In this document: piece after piece, positions 11,809-22,631 of the stretch
How positions within the stretch are numbered: position 1 is the stretch's first letter
Layout: each line of letters opens with the position of its first letter
Assembly: GCF_963259705.1 (NCBI RefSeq)
Contig: NC_081844.1
Span: 48,779,501-48,843,500, forward strand
Source: Myotis daubentonii
Taxonomy: Eukaryota > Chordata > Mammalia > Chiroptera > Vespertilionidae
Length of the DNA: 64,000 bases
Direction: 5' to 3'
Made by a program: the position numbers and the translations under genes
Notes under the pieces: generated by a model
What the model was told of the DNA's origin: nothing
The model's database searches: none
The model's input: the letters and a program-made list of their open reading frames with translations, nothing else

Positions 11809-14554
11809 AGGTAAGGTTAACTTTAATCCCCTCTTGTTTCTCTGGTTCCTTACTTGGCTTACTGTCTGAGTTGTTTTTTTGTTTTTGGTTTTTGGTTTGT
11901 TTGTTTTTTTGTTTGTTTGTTTTTTACATTTTAATGCAATTTGGTGATTGAGTGGGTTCCTGTGAGGCTGGTTTGAGAGTTTTTCACTTCATGGAGATTG
12001 GTTTTGCCTCTGCTACGCACCCTGAATAGCTCCCACTAGAACCATTTTAAATTAATCTTTCTGCTTTGGTTTTGATGGGCTTTATCAAGAGGCAACTCAA
12101 ACCCCACATCATTATAAGTACAGGCCTCTATTTACAAATTTTTATATTAAGAAACATCTTCATCTAGCACCTAGGTAAAGCAGACATGCTTGTGTGTGCC
12201 TCCTTTGCTGGAAATGCAGGTTTGTTTTTCTCTCTGAGTATTCTTTCACTCAGGCTGTTTCTTTGAAGGCCTTGTCCTGAAAAGGGAATGGAGGGAAGTT
12301 CTCATTCCCTCACTTTGTAGGAGCCTAAAGCCTTGTCTTTTGTGTCCCCTGTGATTCCCAAATCCCTAGGCTCCATACCAGGCAAATACTTTGAACATAA
12401 ATGTGGATTTATTGCTTGATCACTCATGTTGCCCTGCTATTTATCTATTTGCACTTATAAATTCTGTGGTTCACCTGGAGTCCATGATAGCACAGATGCC
12501 CTATCTCTCCTTGAAATTCTGGTATTCCCATTTCTCAAGTGCACAGTTATCTGGAGAAATTGCCACAGGTTCCTTCATGGAAAGGTCAGGGCTATATTTG
12601 CTATACATATTTATGGTGGTGTTACAATGTCCTTCCTCAAGATGCTTTTTCCTTCTCTCCCATCATTGAATTTGGGTTTTGTGAACTATATTATTTGTAG
12701 AAACTTGGTAAAGAACCTACATTTTCCATTGGGATAGCTGACACACTGACCTTCTCACTGACTCTCAATTTTATCTTGCTTCTATTGACCAAACAATCCT
12801 CTAGTTGGCTGATTGCTTATAATGTCACCAGGAACTTTACGAACTATTAAAGGTCAACGTATTGTCCTGAGAGTCCAGGCACATTGCATATCCCTTCCCC
12901 CCAGCCTTACTGCACATGAGGAATTAAACCATCTTATGTATGAAGGTAAAAAGTGTCATACCCTGACCACTGCCACTCTAGAATTCTATCAACCATGTTG
13001 ACATTTAAGAAACACTGTTCCATGAAAACACCTTTCATTAACTTTGACTAGAATATGAGAGCCAAACATCTACACATCTGGGGTAGACTGAAGAGATTTA
13101 ACAGTATTTAACCACTCTTTTTGCATAAGAAATTGGGGAGAACAAGAGTAGGACATTTTCCTAAAGGACAAAATAGTCCAGATAATGCAATTAATCAAGA
13201 AATGATCTACAGTTTTCAAAATGGGATAGTAATTATGAATGTAGCCTGTCAGCTATAAGTCTAATCTTTCTTTATCCACCCTCATGGGTGCATAACTGGT
13301 TGTTAGGAGGAGAAAAGGCTGTAATTAACAGCAGCAATGGCTGTTTTCCTGTAGCACAAACAAGTAAATAATAATCTATAAAACTCTGTGGCTTGAGCAG
13401 AAATGATTTGGGTCCCAGGAACATAATAACAAAAAATACAGAGTGATGCCCTCTCCCACACTTCTTTCCAGACCTCCAACAAATGGTATTCTTTACAAAA
13501 GGAAAATGTCTTATATGAGCAAAAGAAAAAGAAAAGCCAAATCTTCATTAAATCAGTTATTGAATTTTTGTTTTAACAATTGGCAACAAGAAAAAATAAC
13601 AGTCTGTTTGCATAGCTTTATTTACTTACGATTTCATACTGCTGGTGTCTAAGAGTGAGGGGTTACTCCTGGTGAATTGGATAGTTAGCAGTGTTAACCA
13701 AGTTAGATTAAGTGAATAGAACTTGTTTTTGAACTCATACAGAACCAGCAACTCTGCCAGTATATTCACTTCATGAGAATGGTGAAGATAATGAGAGAGA
13801 TTCAATATTGAATATTATAATAGTCTATGGAATCTGTGCTGCATGGTATATCCACAAATATGGTCATTGGTAAAATATGAAATTTAGTGAACTCAACTTT
13901 CTAATGAGAAGAGAGGCTACTAAGGTTAAATTTAATGGTTTGCATGGACAGGAGGCTGAATAAAATATCATCCACTAGCATCTTCAGAGAAGTAGTCTAT
14001 TGTGGGGAAAAGGCAATATATAAAAATGCTCTTCTTTCTTTAAAGTCCTGATGACGTAAGACATAATTTTACACTTACAGGTAGGGCAAGACTGAGCCTG
14101 CTAAAAAAAACTGTTGCTGCCAGTGGCAATAGTTTGCATGATTCAGATTCTTTTAATAGCCCACTAATTTTGGGAGTTTGTACAGAATGTCTAGCATTTT
14201 GATTTACCAACTGAATATATCAATATCTACATTCTTTCTTAGTATTCATTTCCTGAAATTAATTAACAATGATGAGAACTGTGCAATCCTATATTCTAAG
14301 TCATTTCACATTAGGAAAACGTTTGGATTACTGCCATTCAGTTTCTATAATTCTAATTTCTAATTTTCTCTATCTTCATTTTGGAGATATTGAAGCTTAT
14401 CTTTTAAAGCTGCTAAAGACAACATGCATAAAAATAACAGTGGCATCATACATGTCATGACATATCTACCAAAATAATACATACTAAATATACTGTACTA
14501 CCTAGGTAAAAGTACTTAGAACTCATATTTCTTCTTTTTTTTTTCTTCTCTTGC
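11809..14554. other. No gene; short TTTG-rich tract
   Basis: A (TTTG)n/T-rich tract lies at about 11871-11927. The rest holds only short frames without domains; two overlapping frames of 92 and 103 codons at 12391-12737 have no recognisable features. Confidence 0.5.
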
Positions 14555-14700
14555 ATGGATGCATGCATTTATTTATTTAATCATTAAACATATATTAATT
14601 GGGTGACTATTATTTCCTCAGCCATTGTTCAAGCATATGGAGATTTAGGATCCTGGTACTCATGAGCTCACATTGTAGGATAAACTTGCACTTTTTCTCT
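14555..14700 (+). repeat. Ancient interspersed repeat relic (L2/MIR class)
   Basis: The pattern attt-attt-aatcatt, then attgggtgactatt and tcatgagctcacattg, follows the very common ancient mammalian repeat read as 'attgagcacctact ... ctcatggagcttacattc'. The assignment to L2 or MIR class is by eye only. A second relic of the same type lies at 42070-42200. Confidence 0.4.
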
Positions 14701-15154
14701 TTTTCTTCCCTCTCTTCATTGTCTTTGGTATCCAGTGATTGCTAACCAGTGGAAGTTTATAGAACTAAAATAATAATATAGAGATCTGTGAATATTTTTA
14801 CAGAAGTACAACTTTTGATACATTTTGAGCTATAAAATGTATTGCAATTGGGCAATAAAGATAAATGAATAAAAACAAGCATAAAATAAGGAGATGAATT
14901 TGGCTATTATGTAAATAAATTGGTCATTTATCAGACAAAGAGTTTTTGAGATTCCATTTTTATTTGAAAATGTACATGCACTTGAAAATAGGTATTTTGA
15001 ACTACTATAATTAAGTGGCCATTTATATGCATTAATTTAGCTAGAAAAATCACATTGTCCAATAAAATGGTTGTCTGACTAGACTTAAGAAATTACAAAA
15101 TGCTTTTAAATCAAGTTCTGTCCTCATAAGAGAAAAATAATAGTGTAGGTTTTG

Positions 15155-15310
15155 CCTTCTTGCTTTTCTTTTCTTATTCTTCCTTCTCTTCCTTTCCCCC
15201 TCCTTCTCCCTCCACCTTCTCCTTCCCTGTCATGTTTCTGCTTCTGCTTTTGCTGTTACTGCATCTGCTTCATCTGCTTCACCTATTTATTTTCCTCTTC
15301 CTCTTTCTTT
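15155..15310 (+). repeat. Polypyrimidine (C/T-rich) low-complexity tract
   Basis: About 155 bases are almost entirely C and T, with ctt/cct and tctgctt repeats. It makes a spurious open frame across the following SINE. It precedes two antisense VES copies. Confidence 0.85.
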
Positions 15311-15525
15311 TTTTAAAATATATTTTTATTGATTTCAGAAAGGAAGGGAGAGGGAGAGAGAGAGATAGAAACATAAATGATGAGAGAGAATCATTGATTG
15401 GCTACCTCTTACACACCCCACTGGGGATCAAGCCCACAACCCGGACATATGCCCTGACTGGGAATGGAACCATGACCTCCTGGTACATAGGTCGACACTC
15501 AACCACTGAGCCACTCCAGCTGGGC
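15311..15525 (-). mobile_element. VES SINE, antisense
   Basis: On the minus strand the head (gcccagctggagtggctcag) and a degraded B box are followed by the ggggtgtgtaagaggtagcc-type body and a tail whose complement is tttttattgatttc. Inserted beside the polypyrimidine tract. Confidence 0.9.
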
Positions 15526-15604
15526 TCTCCTTCTTAACTGCTACCTTTTTTCCTTTCTCCTTTTTCTTCATTGATTTCTTTTTCTCTTCCCTCTCTTCAT
15601 TATC

Positions 15605-15825
15605 TTTTTTTAAAAATATATTTTATTGATTTTTTACAAAGAGGAAAAGAGAGGGATAGAGAGTTAGAAACATCGATGAGAGAGAAACATCGTTCAGCTG
15701 CCTCCTGCACGCCTCCTGCTGGGGATGTGCTCGCAACCCAGGTACATGCCCTTGACTGGAATCGAACCCGGGACCCTTCAGTCGACAGGCCGACACTCTA
15801 TCCGCTGAGCCAAACCAGTCAGGGC
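15605..15825 (-). mobile_element. VES SINE, antisense, with clear TSD
   Basis: On the minus strand it reads gccctgactggtttggctca, B box ggttcgattcc and the catcgatgtttctctctcat body, with an A-rich tail at the left end. A direct repeat of about 17 bp, tcttcattatctttttt, flanks it at 15594-15610 and 15826-15842. Little diverged, so relatively young. Confidence 0.93.
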
Positions 15826-15905
15826 TCTTCATTATCTTTTTTATCTTATTTTATTTCTCCCTCTTTTGTTCACCTCTAATTATTTATTTAAAGAGCACTC
15901 TTACC

Positions 15906-16180
15906 TGACCTTAGCTGGTTTGCCTCAGTGAATAGAGCAGCCAAGGGCAAACTACGGCCCGCGGGCCGGATCCGGCCCGTATGAAATGAATAAAACTAAA
16001 AAAAAAAAAAAAGACCGTACCCTTTTATGTAATGATGTTTACTTTGAATTTATATTAGTTCACACAAACACTCCATCCATGCTTTTGTTCCGGCCCTCTG
16101 GTCCAGTTTAAGAACCCATTGTGGCCCTCGAGTCAAAAAGTTTGCCCACCCCTGGAATAGAGTGTTGGCCTGAGGACTGT
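15906..16180 (+). mobile_element. VES SINE head split by a hAT insertion
   Basis: Removing the hAT element and one copy of its TSD joins ccttagctggtttgcctcag-tgaatagag to tgttggcctgaggactg, which is a VES head in sense orientation. The SINE is truncated after the head. The order of events is therefore SINE first, hAT later. Confidence 0.8.
15938..16154. mobile_element. Non-autonomous hAT transposon, family A (copy 1)
   Basis: The 217-bp element begins CAGCCAAGGGCAAACTACGG and ends GTTTGCCCACCCCTG, giving imperfect terminal inverted repeats. A perfect 8-bp TSD, GAATAGAG, lies at 15930-15937 and 16155-16162, the hallmark size for hAT. Two overlapping GC palindromes occur near the left end (15955-15968 and 15965-15978). 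It encodes nothing. A near-identical copy lies at 44185-44397. Confidence 0.93.
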
Positions 16181-16246
16181 TTTAAATGGCATACCGAATA
16201 AAAGAAAGTGCAAATACCCTGGAATAAATAGCCTGGGGTTTGAGCA

Positions 16247-16841
16247 TCCTATGTAATAAAGAGGTATTATGCGAATTCACCATCACTCCAACACTCAAGA
16301 TGGCTACCCCCATGTGGTCAAAGATGGCCACCCCCATGTGGACACAAGATGGCCAACAGTGGAGGGCAGTTGTGGGCAATCAGGCCTGCAGGGGAGGACA
16401 GTTAGGGATGACTGGGCTTGCAGGAGAGGGCAGTTGGGAGTGACCAGTCCTGCAGGGAAGGGCAGTTAGGGGCAACCAGGCTGGCAAGGGAGGGCAGTTA
16501 GGGGTGACCGGGCCAGCAGGGGAGGGCAATTAGGGGTGACCAGGCTGGCAGAGGAGGGCAGTTAGGGGCAATCGGGCTGGCAGGGGAGTGGTTAGGGGGT
16601 GATTAGGCTGGCAGGAAGAAGCGGTTAGGGGTTATCAGGCAGGCAGGCAGGCGAGCAGTTGGGAGCCAGCAGTCCCGGATTGTGAGAGGGATGTCCGACT
16701 GCCCGTTTAGGACCGATTCCACTGGGATTGTGCCTAAATGGGCAGTCAGACATCCCTTGAGGGGTCCCAGATTGGAGAGGGTGTAGGCTGGGCTGAGGGA
16801 CACACTCCCCCATGCACAAATTTCATGCACCGGGCCTCTAG
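16247..16841 (+). mobile_element. Non-autonomous Helitron (HeliBat type) with internal minisatellite
   Basis: The 5' terminus is TCCTATGTAATAAAG and the 3' terminus GGGCCTCTAG, preceded by a short hairpin (gtgcatgaaat on the complement; catgcacaaatttcatgca on +). It sits between A (16246) and T (16842) with no TSD, as expected for rolling-circle insertion. Inside, 16360-16640 is a G-rich array with a unit of about 32 bp. A 25-bp inverted repeat with two mismatches lies at 16687-16711 and 16733-16757. The open frames on both strands are by-products of the array. Confidence 0.92.
16360..16640 (+). repeat. Minisatellite inside Helitron, unit about 32 bp
   Basis: Roughly eight degenerate units of the form gcaggggagggcagttaggg plus gtgaccaggctg repeat in tandem. 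A related array sits inside the Helitron at 47663-48288, so the array belongs to this Helitron subfamily. Confidence 0.85.
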
Positions 16842-17259
16842 TTGTACTATAATTACTAACAGTTTAACTCTAATACCATCTAAAATTGAGTTTAATTACC
16901 TAACAAGAACAAAAAAGATGGATTACAGCATATGAGCTAAAAATTACACACATTTTTTTTTGCAAATGCAGACCTACAGCAGAAACACTTTGCTAACTAT
17001 GTTAGACATTTACATAACTACTTGAACTCCACATTACAGTTTTAGATCACTGAAGCTTAAAAAGATGAGCAATAGTTTTGTCAACTATTAAATATCACTG
17101 GGATATGTTCCATATAGTTAAAAAATATAACTCCTTTTCATCTTCCATTATATGGCTGCTACATGCTGATCATTTTTATTAAATTCCACATTAACTTTCT
17201 TTTAATACACTACTTATTCTTTTATATGTATTTGCAAAAATTATTTTATAATAGCATTG
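16842..17259. other. No gene or recognised repeat
   Basis: AT-rich DNA with nothing supported. Confidence 0.5.
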
Positions 17260-17265
17260 AAAGTC

Positions 17266-17466
17266 TATTATTGATTTCAGAGAGGAAGAGAGAGGGAGAA
17301 AGAGATAGAAACATCATTGATGAGAAAGTATCATTGATCAGCTGCCTCCTGCATGCCCCACACTGGGGATGGGAGTCCGCAACCAGGCATGTGCCCTACC
17401 TGGGAATCGAACTTGACCTCCTAATTCATAGGTTGATGCTCAACCACTGAACCATGCCTACTGAGC
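17266..17466 (-). mobile_element. VES SINE, antisense
   Basis: On the minus strand it reads from tgctcagtaggcatggttca through a degraded B box (attcccaggtagg) to the gatgtttctatctctttctc body. The A-rich tail lies at the left end. Moderately diverged. Confidence 0.87.
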
Positions 17467-17708
17467 AGCACTGAAAACCTTAACCTGATGCATTTATCAT
17501 GTGCCAAATGTGAGAATGTTTGAGACTACTTATGGTGAATGCCTGAAATTTCTACAATTCAGTAAATAAATTTTCCTTGTATATAAATTTTTATTCCTTG
17601 ATTTTCAAACATGGAATATTTTAAATAAAATGTATTTTAAACTAATGGTATCAAATTGTTTTTATAAATAATTTATGTATTATAATATAAATGTCAATCT
17701 GGGAGAGG

Positions 17709-17800
17709 AACATATATGTATATATAATGTAATATGACACAATAACATATTATACAGATAATATATTACATATGGTACAACATAATAATGTATATATAAG
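17709..17800. repeat. AT-rich simple/low-complexity tract
   Basis: tatata/acatat-type sequence immediately left of the ERV LTR insertion site. Confidence 0.7.
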
Positions 17801-17806
17801 GTAACA

Positions 17807-18360
17807 TGCTGGGGTCCAGCCCCAGCAGGTCCAGGGGTCCCCAAAGGTGTGGACGGAGTCGGCGAAGAAGGAATGGCACGGAGACAGTGTTCCGTTGATC
17901 AGCAGCCTAGCCAGGATCTCTAGCCAGGATCTCCAGCCAAGTTCTGGTCTGGATCTCCAGAGAGGTTCTGCTGTTTATTGTCTTGTTACATCCGTATTTA
18001 TACCAGTTGATTTTAATCCTGTCAATTTCTATTACAAAGGTTAGGGCGTTTCTTATCTCCATTCCAGGGAGTAAAGATTATGTAGCTTAAGCATGATTGT
18101 TTGTAGTTAAAGTGATTAACTACCCGCCTGGCACTTAGTTAAGGAGTTTCATCCCCTCCCTGACTTCAGGGAAAAATCCCTACCTGGGGAAACAACCTTT
18201 CTCGGAGAGGTGACCTTGGTTAAAACACACAGCACTAAGGGGAGCAAACATATTAAGAACAGTATGCTATATACGCCAGGTCCATTGAAACATATGCTGT
18301 GCAGATGTTTCTTTCCTGCAGCGACTGTGTCAAGCAGCAAGGATGGACCGGCTTCTGGCA
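17807..18360 (-). mobile_element. Solo ERV LTR (class II-like), 554 bp
   Basis: A TG...CA unit (tgctggggtccagc ... gcttctggca) is bounded by a perfect 6-bp TSD, GTAACA, at 17801-17806 and 18361-18366. A 6-bp TSD is typical of betaretrovirus-like (ERV2/ERVK) integration. Read on the minus strand there is a TATA-like tataaata followed by an AATAAA signal (its complement lies near 17971), so the LTR is antisense. No internal retroviral sequence flanks it, which implies recombination to a solo LTR. Frames here do not encode viral proteins. Confidence 0.85.
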
Positions 18361-18366
18361 GTAACA

Positions 18367-19682
18367 TATACATATGTGTGTACATATATAATTACTTTAC
18401 TGTGAAATATTTCTGTAGAAAGAATAATGCCACTTACGTGTGCATTATCACAAATTGAGCACCAAAGAAACCTAACAAAAGAAGCAGAATATTGCCAGTG
18501 CTATAAAAGTCACCTGTGTATCCCTCCCTAATAATAGCCCATTTGCTCTCCCAAAGTAAACTACTCTCCTGCAATTTACTGCTCTACAGTGAAAAACAGT
18601 GCTTGTTTACTTCACTCAGAACCTGTTGTGGGTAAAGGAAGGGAGGGTGAGGGACATCTGTGAAAGTGTCAACAATAAAAAAAGTGTGTTGGCTTTTTCT
18701 TAATATTATATATGACTCTTTTTAATAGTCATATATAATGAGAGTAAGGTTGGCTATCATTTATTAAACCCATAATATGTGTCACTTAATTCAATGTCAT
18801 TTATAAAATAGAATTTTATCTCATTTTTATAGCAGCTTTCCAAGCTACATCCATATTGTCCCATTTCACAAATGAGGAAACAGGTTTACATAAATTCAGT
18901 GATTGCTTGAGTGCACACAGAGGACTGGTTTGTCAATTTTCATAGCCAATGTGATATTAAACATGACATTGATACCCATTGAGAAAGCCTAGAATCATAG
19001 GAGTCTTTGGAAAAATACCAAATTGAGGTAGTGAATTAATTGAAAGAAAGCAGTGTTTCATCAGATCAGTAGGTCAATCAGTTAAAATTGATAAGCCCAA
19101 TTGCTTCCTATAATAAAATTTAAAAACATTTTCTTCTGCCCACTTAAAATATTTATTCAAAATATGCCATGAACTATTGGAAAAGACTTAATTTTAAAAA
19201 CTAGGCTGTAGATTATACTTGCTTTGAAATAACTTTTAAGTAGGCAGGTATAGATATAAATAGCATGTAAGTAAATTTATTTTTATACATTGGAAAATGT
19301 ATTTAAGTAAATGATATGGATATCATTGAATAAATAGCGAGGCATATGAAATAATGGAAGAGAGAAAAAGAGTAAAGATAAGAGTTAGAATAAAAATAGG
19401 TTATAACATGCCAGAAAAAACTCCAAATGTTAAACCAGATGAATGCTGATTATACTTCTCTCTACCTAAAGGCCTCCAAATTAAGCTCCCGACCATCACA
19501 GATGGAATAAGGCCTAACCTAAGCCAATAAGTTTTCTCTTCAAGCTAGTGTGAGTTGGTTTGCATGTGAACAGCCAGGGGTAGAAGACACAAGACTGATA
19601 ATTTATTAAGAAAGTTTCTAGGATTAGTAATTACTAAGTGCATATTCCTTTTTCTTACAGGTGTGAAAACAGAGCCAGAGTC
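18367..19682. other. No gene; ancient repeat relic at about 18780-18910
   Basis: The part near 18860-18910 (cccatttcacaaatgaggaaac) has the wording of the common ancient MIR/L2-class repeat. Elsewhere the DNA is AT-rich with no supported feature. Confidence 0.4.
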
Positions 19683-19684
19683 AG

Positions 19685-19734
19685 ATGTGTGTGAGTGTGT
19701 GTGTGTATGTGTGTGTGTGTGTACGTAGATGTGT

Positions 19735-19766
<32 letters not shown>

Positions 19767-19769
19767 AGA
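19685..19769 (+). repeat. (TG)n microsatellite
   Basis: About 85 bases of interrupted TG/TGTA dinucleotide repeat. The minus-strand frame reading TH repeats across it is an artefact. Confidence 0.95.
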
Positions 19770-20591
19770 TTTGTTTGTGACTATCCTTCTTACAATACCA
19801 GCATCCAATTAATCTGAGCAAAGAACAAAGTTTTATACTCAAAGTATTTATAATCTATTGGCGATATCTAAATTTTTTTAGCCTATTACAAATGCTTTAA
19901 TTCAAATACCAAAAATAAATAAATAAATCAGTGGAAAGCAAATTAATTTTAGGAGTAGCAGATAGCCTAAATTCATTAATGATAAAACATTGAATGATTT
20001 AATATATTTTCTGATGTAATTGTTAAATAGGTTTACAAAGCAAAATCTATTCCAAATAGGAAGAGGAATCAGTCCTAAGAATAAACTGAAGAAAGACTGT
20101 CAACGATAAAAATAAATTTAATCAACAAAGTTTACTTATCTTTAAGAATGCACCAACATATAAAGGTTATAAGTGTAATTTTTAAGAAAAAATTATATAA
20201 AACTATAAAACAGAGTGATCTGTAACTGGTTGATGCCAGATTGTGATAATCAAATATTTGTATCTTTTCCCAAGTCTGTGATGTGACATCAAAATAGTAA
20301 CTTGAAATTGATTATGGTGGAAGTATTTACAGTACAAAAATTGGCAAACACTAGGAATTGGCAAAGAATGTACCAGCATTTACTTTTTAAAAATATAATT
20401 GGGGTGATATTTATTAATACTGGCATTTTCTTTTGCTATATAATTTTGTTATAATTCTTAAATGTTCCTAATTTTCTTATGGAAGAACTTTTTCTCAGAT
20501 GAAAAAATTAATCAAAATGTAGATTCATTCAATCTATATTGATTTAATGTTTATTAAATATTATTATACATCAAATATCAGATGCTAAGTA
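19770..20591. other. No gene or recognised repeat
   Basis: AT-rich sequence; the part near 20390-20420 has weak L1-like wording but is too short to call. Confidence 0.45.
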
Positions 20592-20619
20592 TACACACAC
20601 ACACACACACACACACACA
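20592..20619 (+). repeat. (CA)n microsatellite
   Basis: An uninterrupted AC repeat of about 13-14 units. Confidence 0.95.
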
Positions 20620-21027
20620 AGATACAGTTTCATTCCTCCTGCTACTTAATATCTTGTAAGAATCTTTAAATTACATTGTTTAATATAGTCTTGTTTGTAG
20701 CAGGTCATGTAATTTTGTCCAAACCCCCAAAATTGGGGTGTAAGTCATTAATGTTTTTACTGGCATGGTAGTAATAAAATTGAAGTTAAAAATGAAAAAA
20801 GAAGAATTATACATACACAGACACTGTACCAATAAGCAGGACATACCGGCATATTTGGAACCTGTCAACTTTGATGCCCTCAATTTAAGTAGGAGTTAAT
20901 TTAGGTGAAAATGGTGGAAATAGCATTCTAGGTCAACAGGAGATAAACAATAGGGGCACTTCATTATAATATAAATCATTGCAATGATGTAATACTTCAT
21001 TCATTGAGAAAGTCTCAATGAAGAGGT
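20620..21027. other. No gene or recognised repeat
   Basis: Nothing supported in this stretch. Confidence 0.5.
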
Positions 21028-21140
21028 GAATGTGTATGTGTGTGTGTGTATACATATAAAATGTATTATAGATATAGTTATAGATAGATTAGATATAGAT
21101 AGATATACATATAGATACATGTGTGTAAATATGTATATAA
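21028..21140 (+). repeat. Compound (TG)n / (TAGA)n simple repeat
   Basis: tgtgtgtgtg followed by interrupted tagata/tagataga units and a second tgtg patch. Confidence 0.85.
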
Positions 21141-21308
21141 GCACTATAGTCTTATCTTCAGCTACACTGAACACTTCCAAATTAATCAAATAAGCTATTT
21201 CCCCTTTTGTTTCTCAGTATTCAGATAGATTGAGCCTTTTGAATGGAACAGTACTTCCCAGAGGGGACTGTGAACCAGTTTGCTACCAAACCTTTTATGA
21301 TGCTATAA

Positions 21309-21400
21309 GGAGCTTTATTTATTTTTTTAAATTTTGTTTTATTGCTTAAAGTATTACAAAGAGTATTACATATGTCTCCTCCCCTACCCCCTTGACATTC
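21309..21400 (-). mobile_element. Short 5'-truncated L1 3' tail, antisense
   Basis: On the minus strand it ends ggagacatatgtaatactct, then ttgtaatactttaag and aataaaacaaaatt plus A-rich sequence. That is the same 3' end as the composite element at 31540-31640, so both use the same L1 3' terminus. Confidence 0.75.
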
Positions 21401-21459
21401 TTGTTTGACACACACATACATCAACACTTACAAGTTTAGCATCTAAGTTTATAATCCCA

Positions 21460-22294
21460 CTAGAGGTTGCTGCACAACATTCATGCACTGCGGGATGTGG
21501 GGGTCCCTCAGCCCGACCTGCACCCTCTCAAATCTGGGAGCCCTCAGGGGAGCCCTCTCCAATCTGGGAGTTTCTATCTGTCTTTGCAATCATATGAGTG
21601 AATTGTCTGAGACCCCAACTCAGTTGGTTTGTTGCTCACAGAATAATAGAGGCATTTTTTTTCTTTGCTTCATTGGTGGAGATTTCCTGGAAGTTTTAGG
21701 GTATCTTCCCTTTAATTTTTCCTAGACACTGATTTTACTTGTGTCTCACCTTTGCTTTCCCTCCATCCCCCACCGCAACAGTAACTTTCTCCAGGCTCAC
21801 TTTGCTCTAGTGTCTAGGAGATCCGTCTGCCACCAGAACTATGATTCCCAGCATTCCTGGTGCTCCCTGTGCTCTGGGCTTCTGCTTCCAGTCCTGGGGC
21901 AGCCACCAGAACTACTATTCCCAGAATTCCTGGTGCTCCCTGCACTCTTGGTTTTCCCTTCCTGCTCTGTCTCCATCCCACGGCCTCCCACTCTGCCAAG
22001 TCCTCCAAGCCACCAGCTCTCCCTCTCTGCTCTCTGTCTGGTGGCTTGGGGAGCCAAGTTCCCCAAGCCGCTCCACTCTCCGCCACCTCTCCCACTCTGC
22101 TCTCTGTTGCTGGGAGCAACCGAGGGAGCTACGTCCCCCCAAGTTGCCGGCTCTCCACCCAGTGCCTGTGTATGCTAATTAACCCGCCATCTTTGTCAGG
22201 TTAATTTGCATACCCACTCCTGATTGGCTGGTGAGCATAGCAGAGGGATGGTCGATTTACATGTTACTCTTTTATTATATAGGGTTATATAGGA
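21460..22294 (-). mobile_element. Non-autonomous Helitron (HeliBat type), 835 bp, antisense
   Basis: On the minus strand it starts TCCTATATAACCCTATATAA (a doubled 5' terminal motif) and ends with a hairpin region and CAACCTCTAG at 21460. Flanks are A (21459) and T (22295), with no TSD. Near the 5' end are ATTGG/CCAAT (22223-22227), an octamer ATGCAAAT (22204-22211 on the complement) and AAGATGGC (22187-22194). The body is GC-rich and makes overlapping frames on both strands up to 145 codons with no recognisable domain. It shares its 5' 130 bp or so with the coding Helitron at 63326, a plausible autonomous partner. Confidence 0.9.
21838..21930 (+). promoter_or_regulatory. Two ZNF143-like sites inside the Helitron
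   Basis: ACTATGATTCCCAGCATTCC at 21838-21857 and ACTACTATTCCCAGAATTCC at 21911-21930 closely match the ZNF143/THAP11 consensus (ACTACAATTCCCAGAATGC). They lie in two direct repeats that begin ccaccagaact. The sites are seen; binding is inferred. Confidence 0.45.
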
Positions 22295-22411
22295 TGGGGT
22301 ATCACATCACTGTCCTTGAGGAGAGTAACACAGTCCTCAGTTCAAAGAAAGATTAGAGAAATATGTTAGCAAAAACAAAAGAACAAGAAGGAACATGTGG
22401 TTCCCTTAAGA

Positions 22412-22623
22412 CAGTGGTTCTCAACCTTCTGGCCCTTTAAATACAGTTCCTCATGTTGTGACCCAACCATAAAATTATTTTCGTTGCTACTTCATAACTG
22501 TAATGTTGCTACTGTTATGAATCGTAATGTAGATATCTGATATGCAGGATGGTCTTAAGCGACCCCTGTGAAAGGGTCGTTTGACCGCCAAAGTGGTCGC
22601 GACCCACAGGTTGAGAACCTCTG
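22412..22623. mobile_element. Non-autonomous hAT transposon, family B (copy 1)
   Basis: It starts CAGTGGTTCTCAACCTTCTG and ends GGTTGAGAACCTCTG, with 8-bp TSD CCTTAAGA at 22404-22411 and 22624-22631 (perfect). An inner cgacccctgtgaaagggtcg palindrome is visible. No coding capacity. A related copy lies at 46838-47059. Confidence 0.93.
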
Positions 22624-22631
22624 CCTTAAGA

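Noticed and set aside
15160..15879. 125- and 102-codon plus-strand frames
   Set aside because: The polypyrimidine tract and antisense VES SINEs fully explain them; the HTPLGI/RERD-type peptides are translated SINE.
15955..15978. Strong terminator-like GC palindrome
   Set aside because: It is part of the hAT family A left end and recurs in copy 2; there is no reason to see it as a transcription terminator.
16247..16841. CRISPR array (regular repeats of about 32 bp)
   Set aside because: Units are tandem without unique spacers and lie inside a eukaryotic Helitron with canonical ends.
19545..19808. Histidine-threonine-rich minus-strand protein
   Set aside because: It is a translation of the (TG)n microsatellite.
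21741..22204. Overlapping 75-145-codon frames on both strands as genes
   Set aside because: They lie inside a non-autonomous Helitron with GC-rich, stop-poor sequence and show no domain on either strand.
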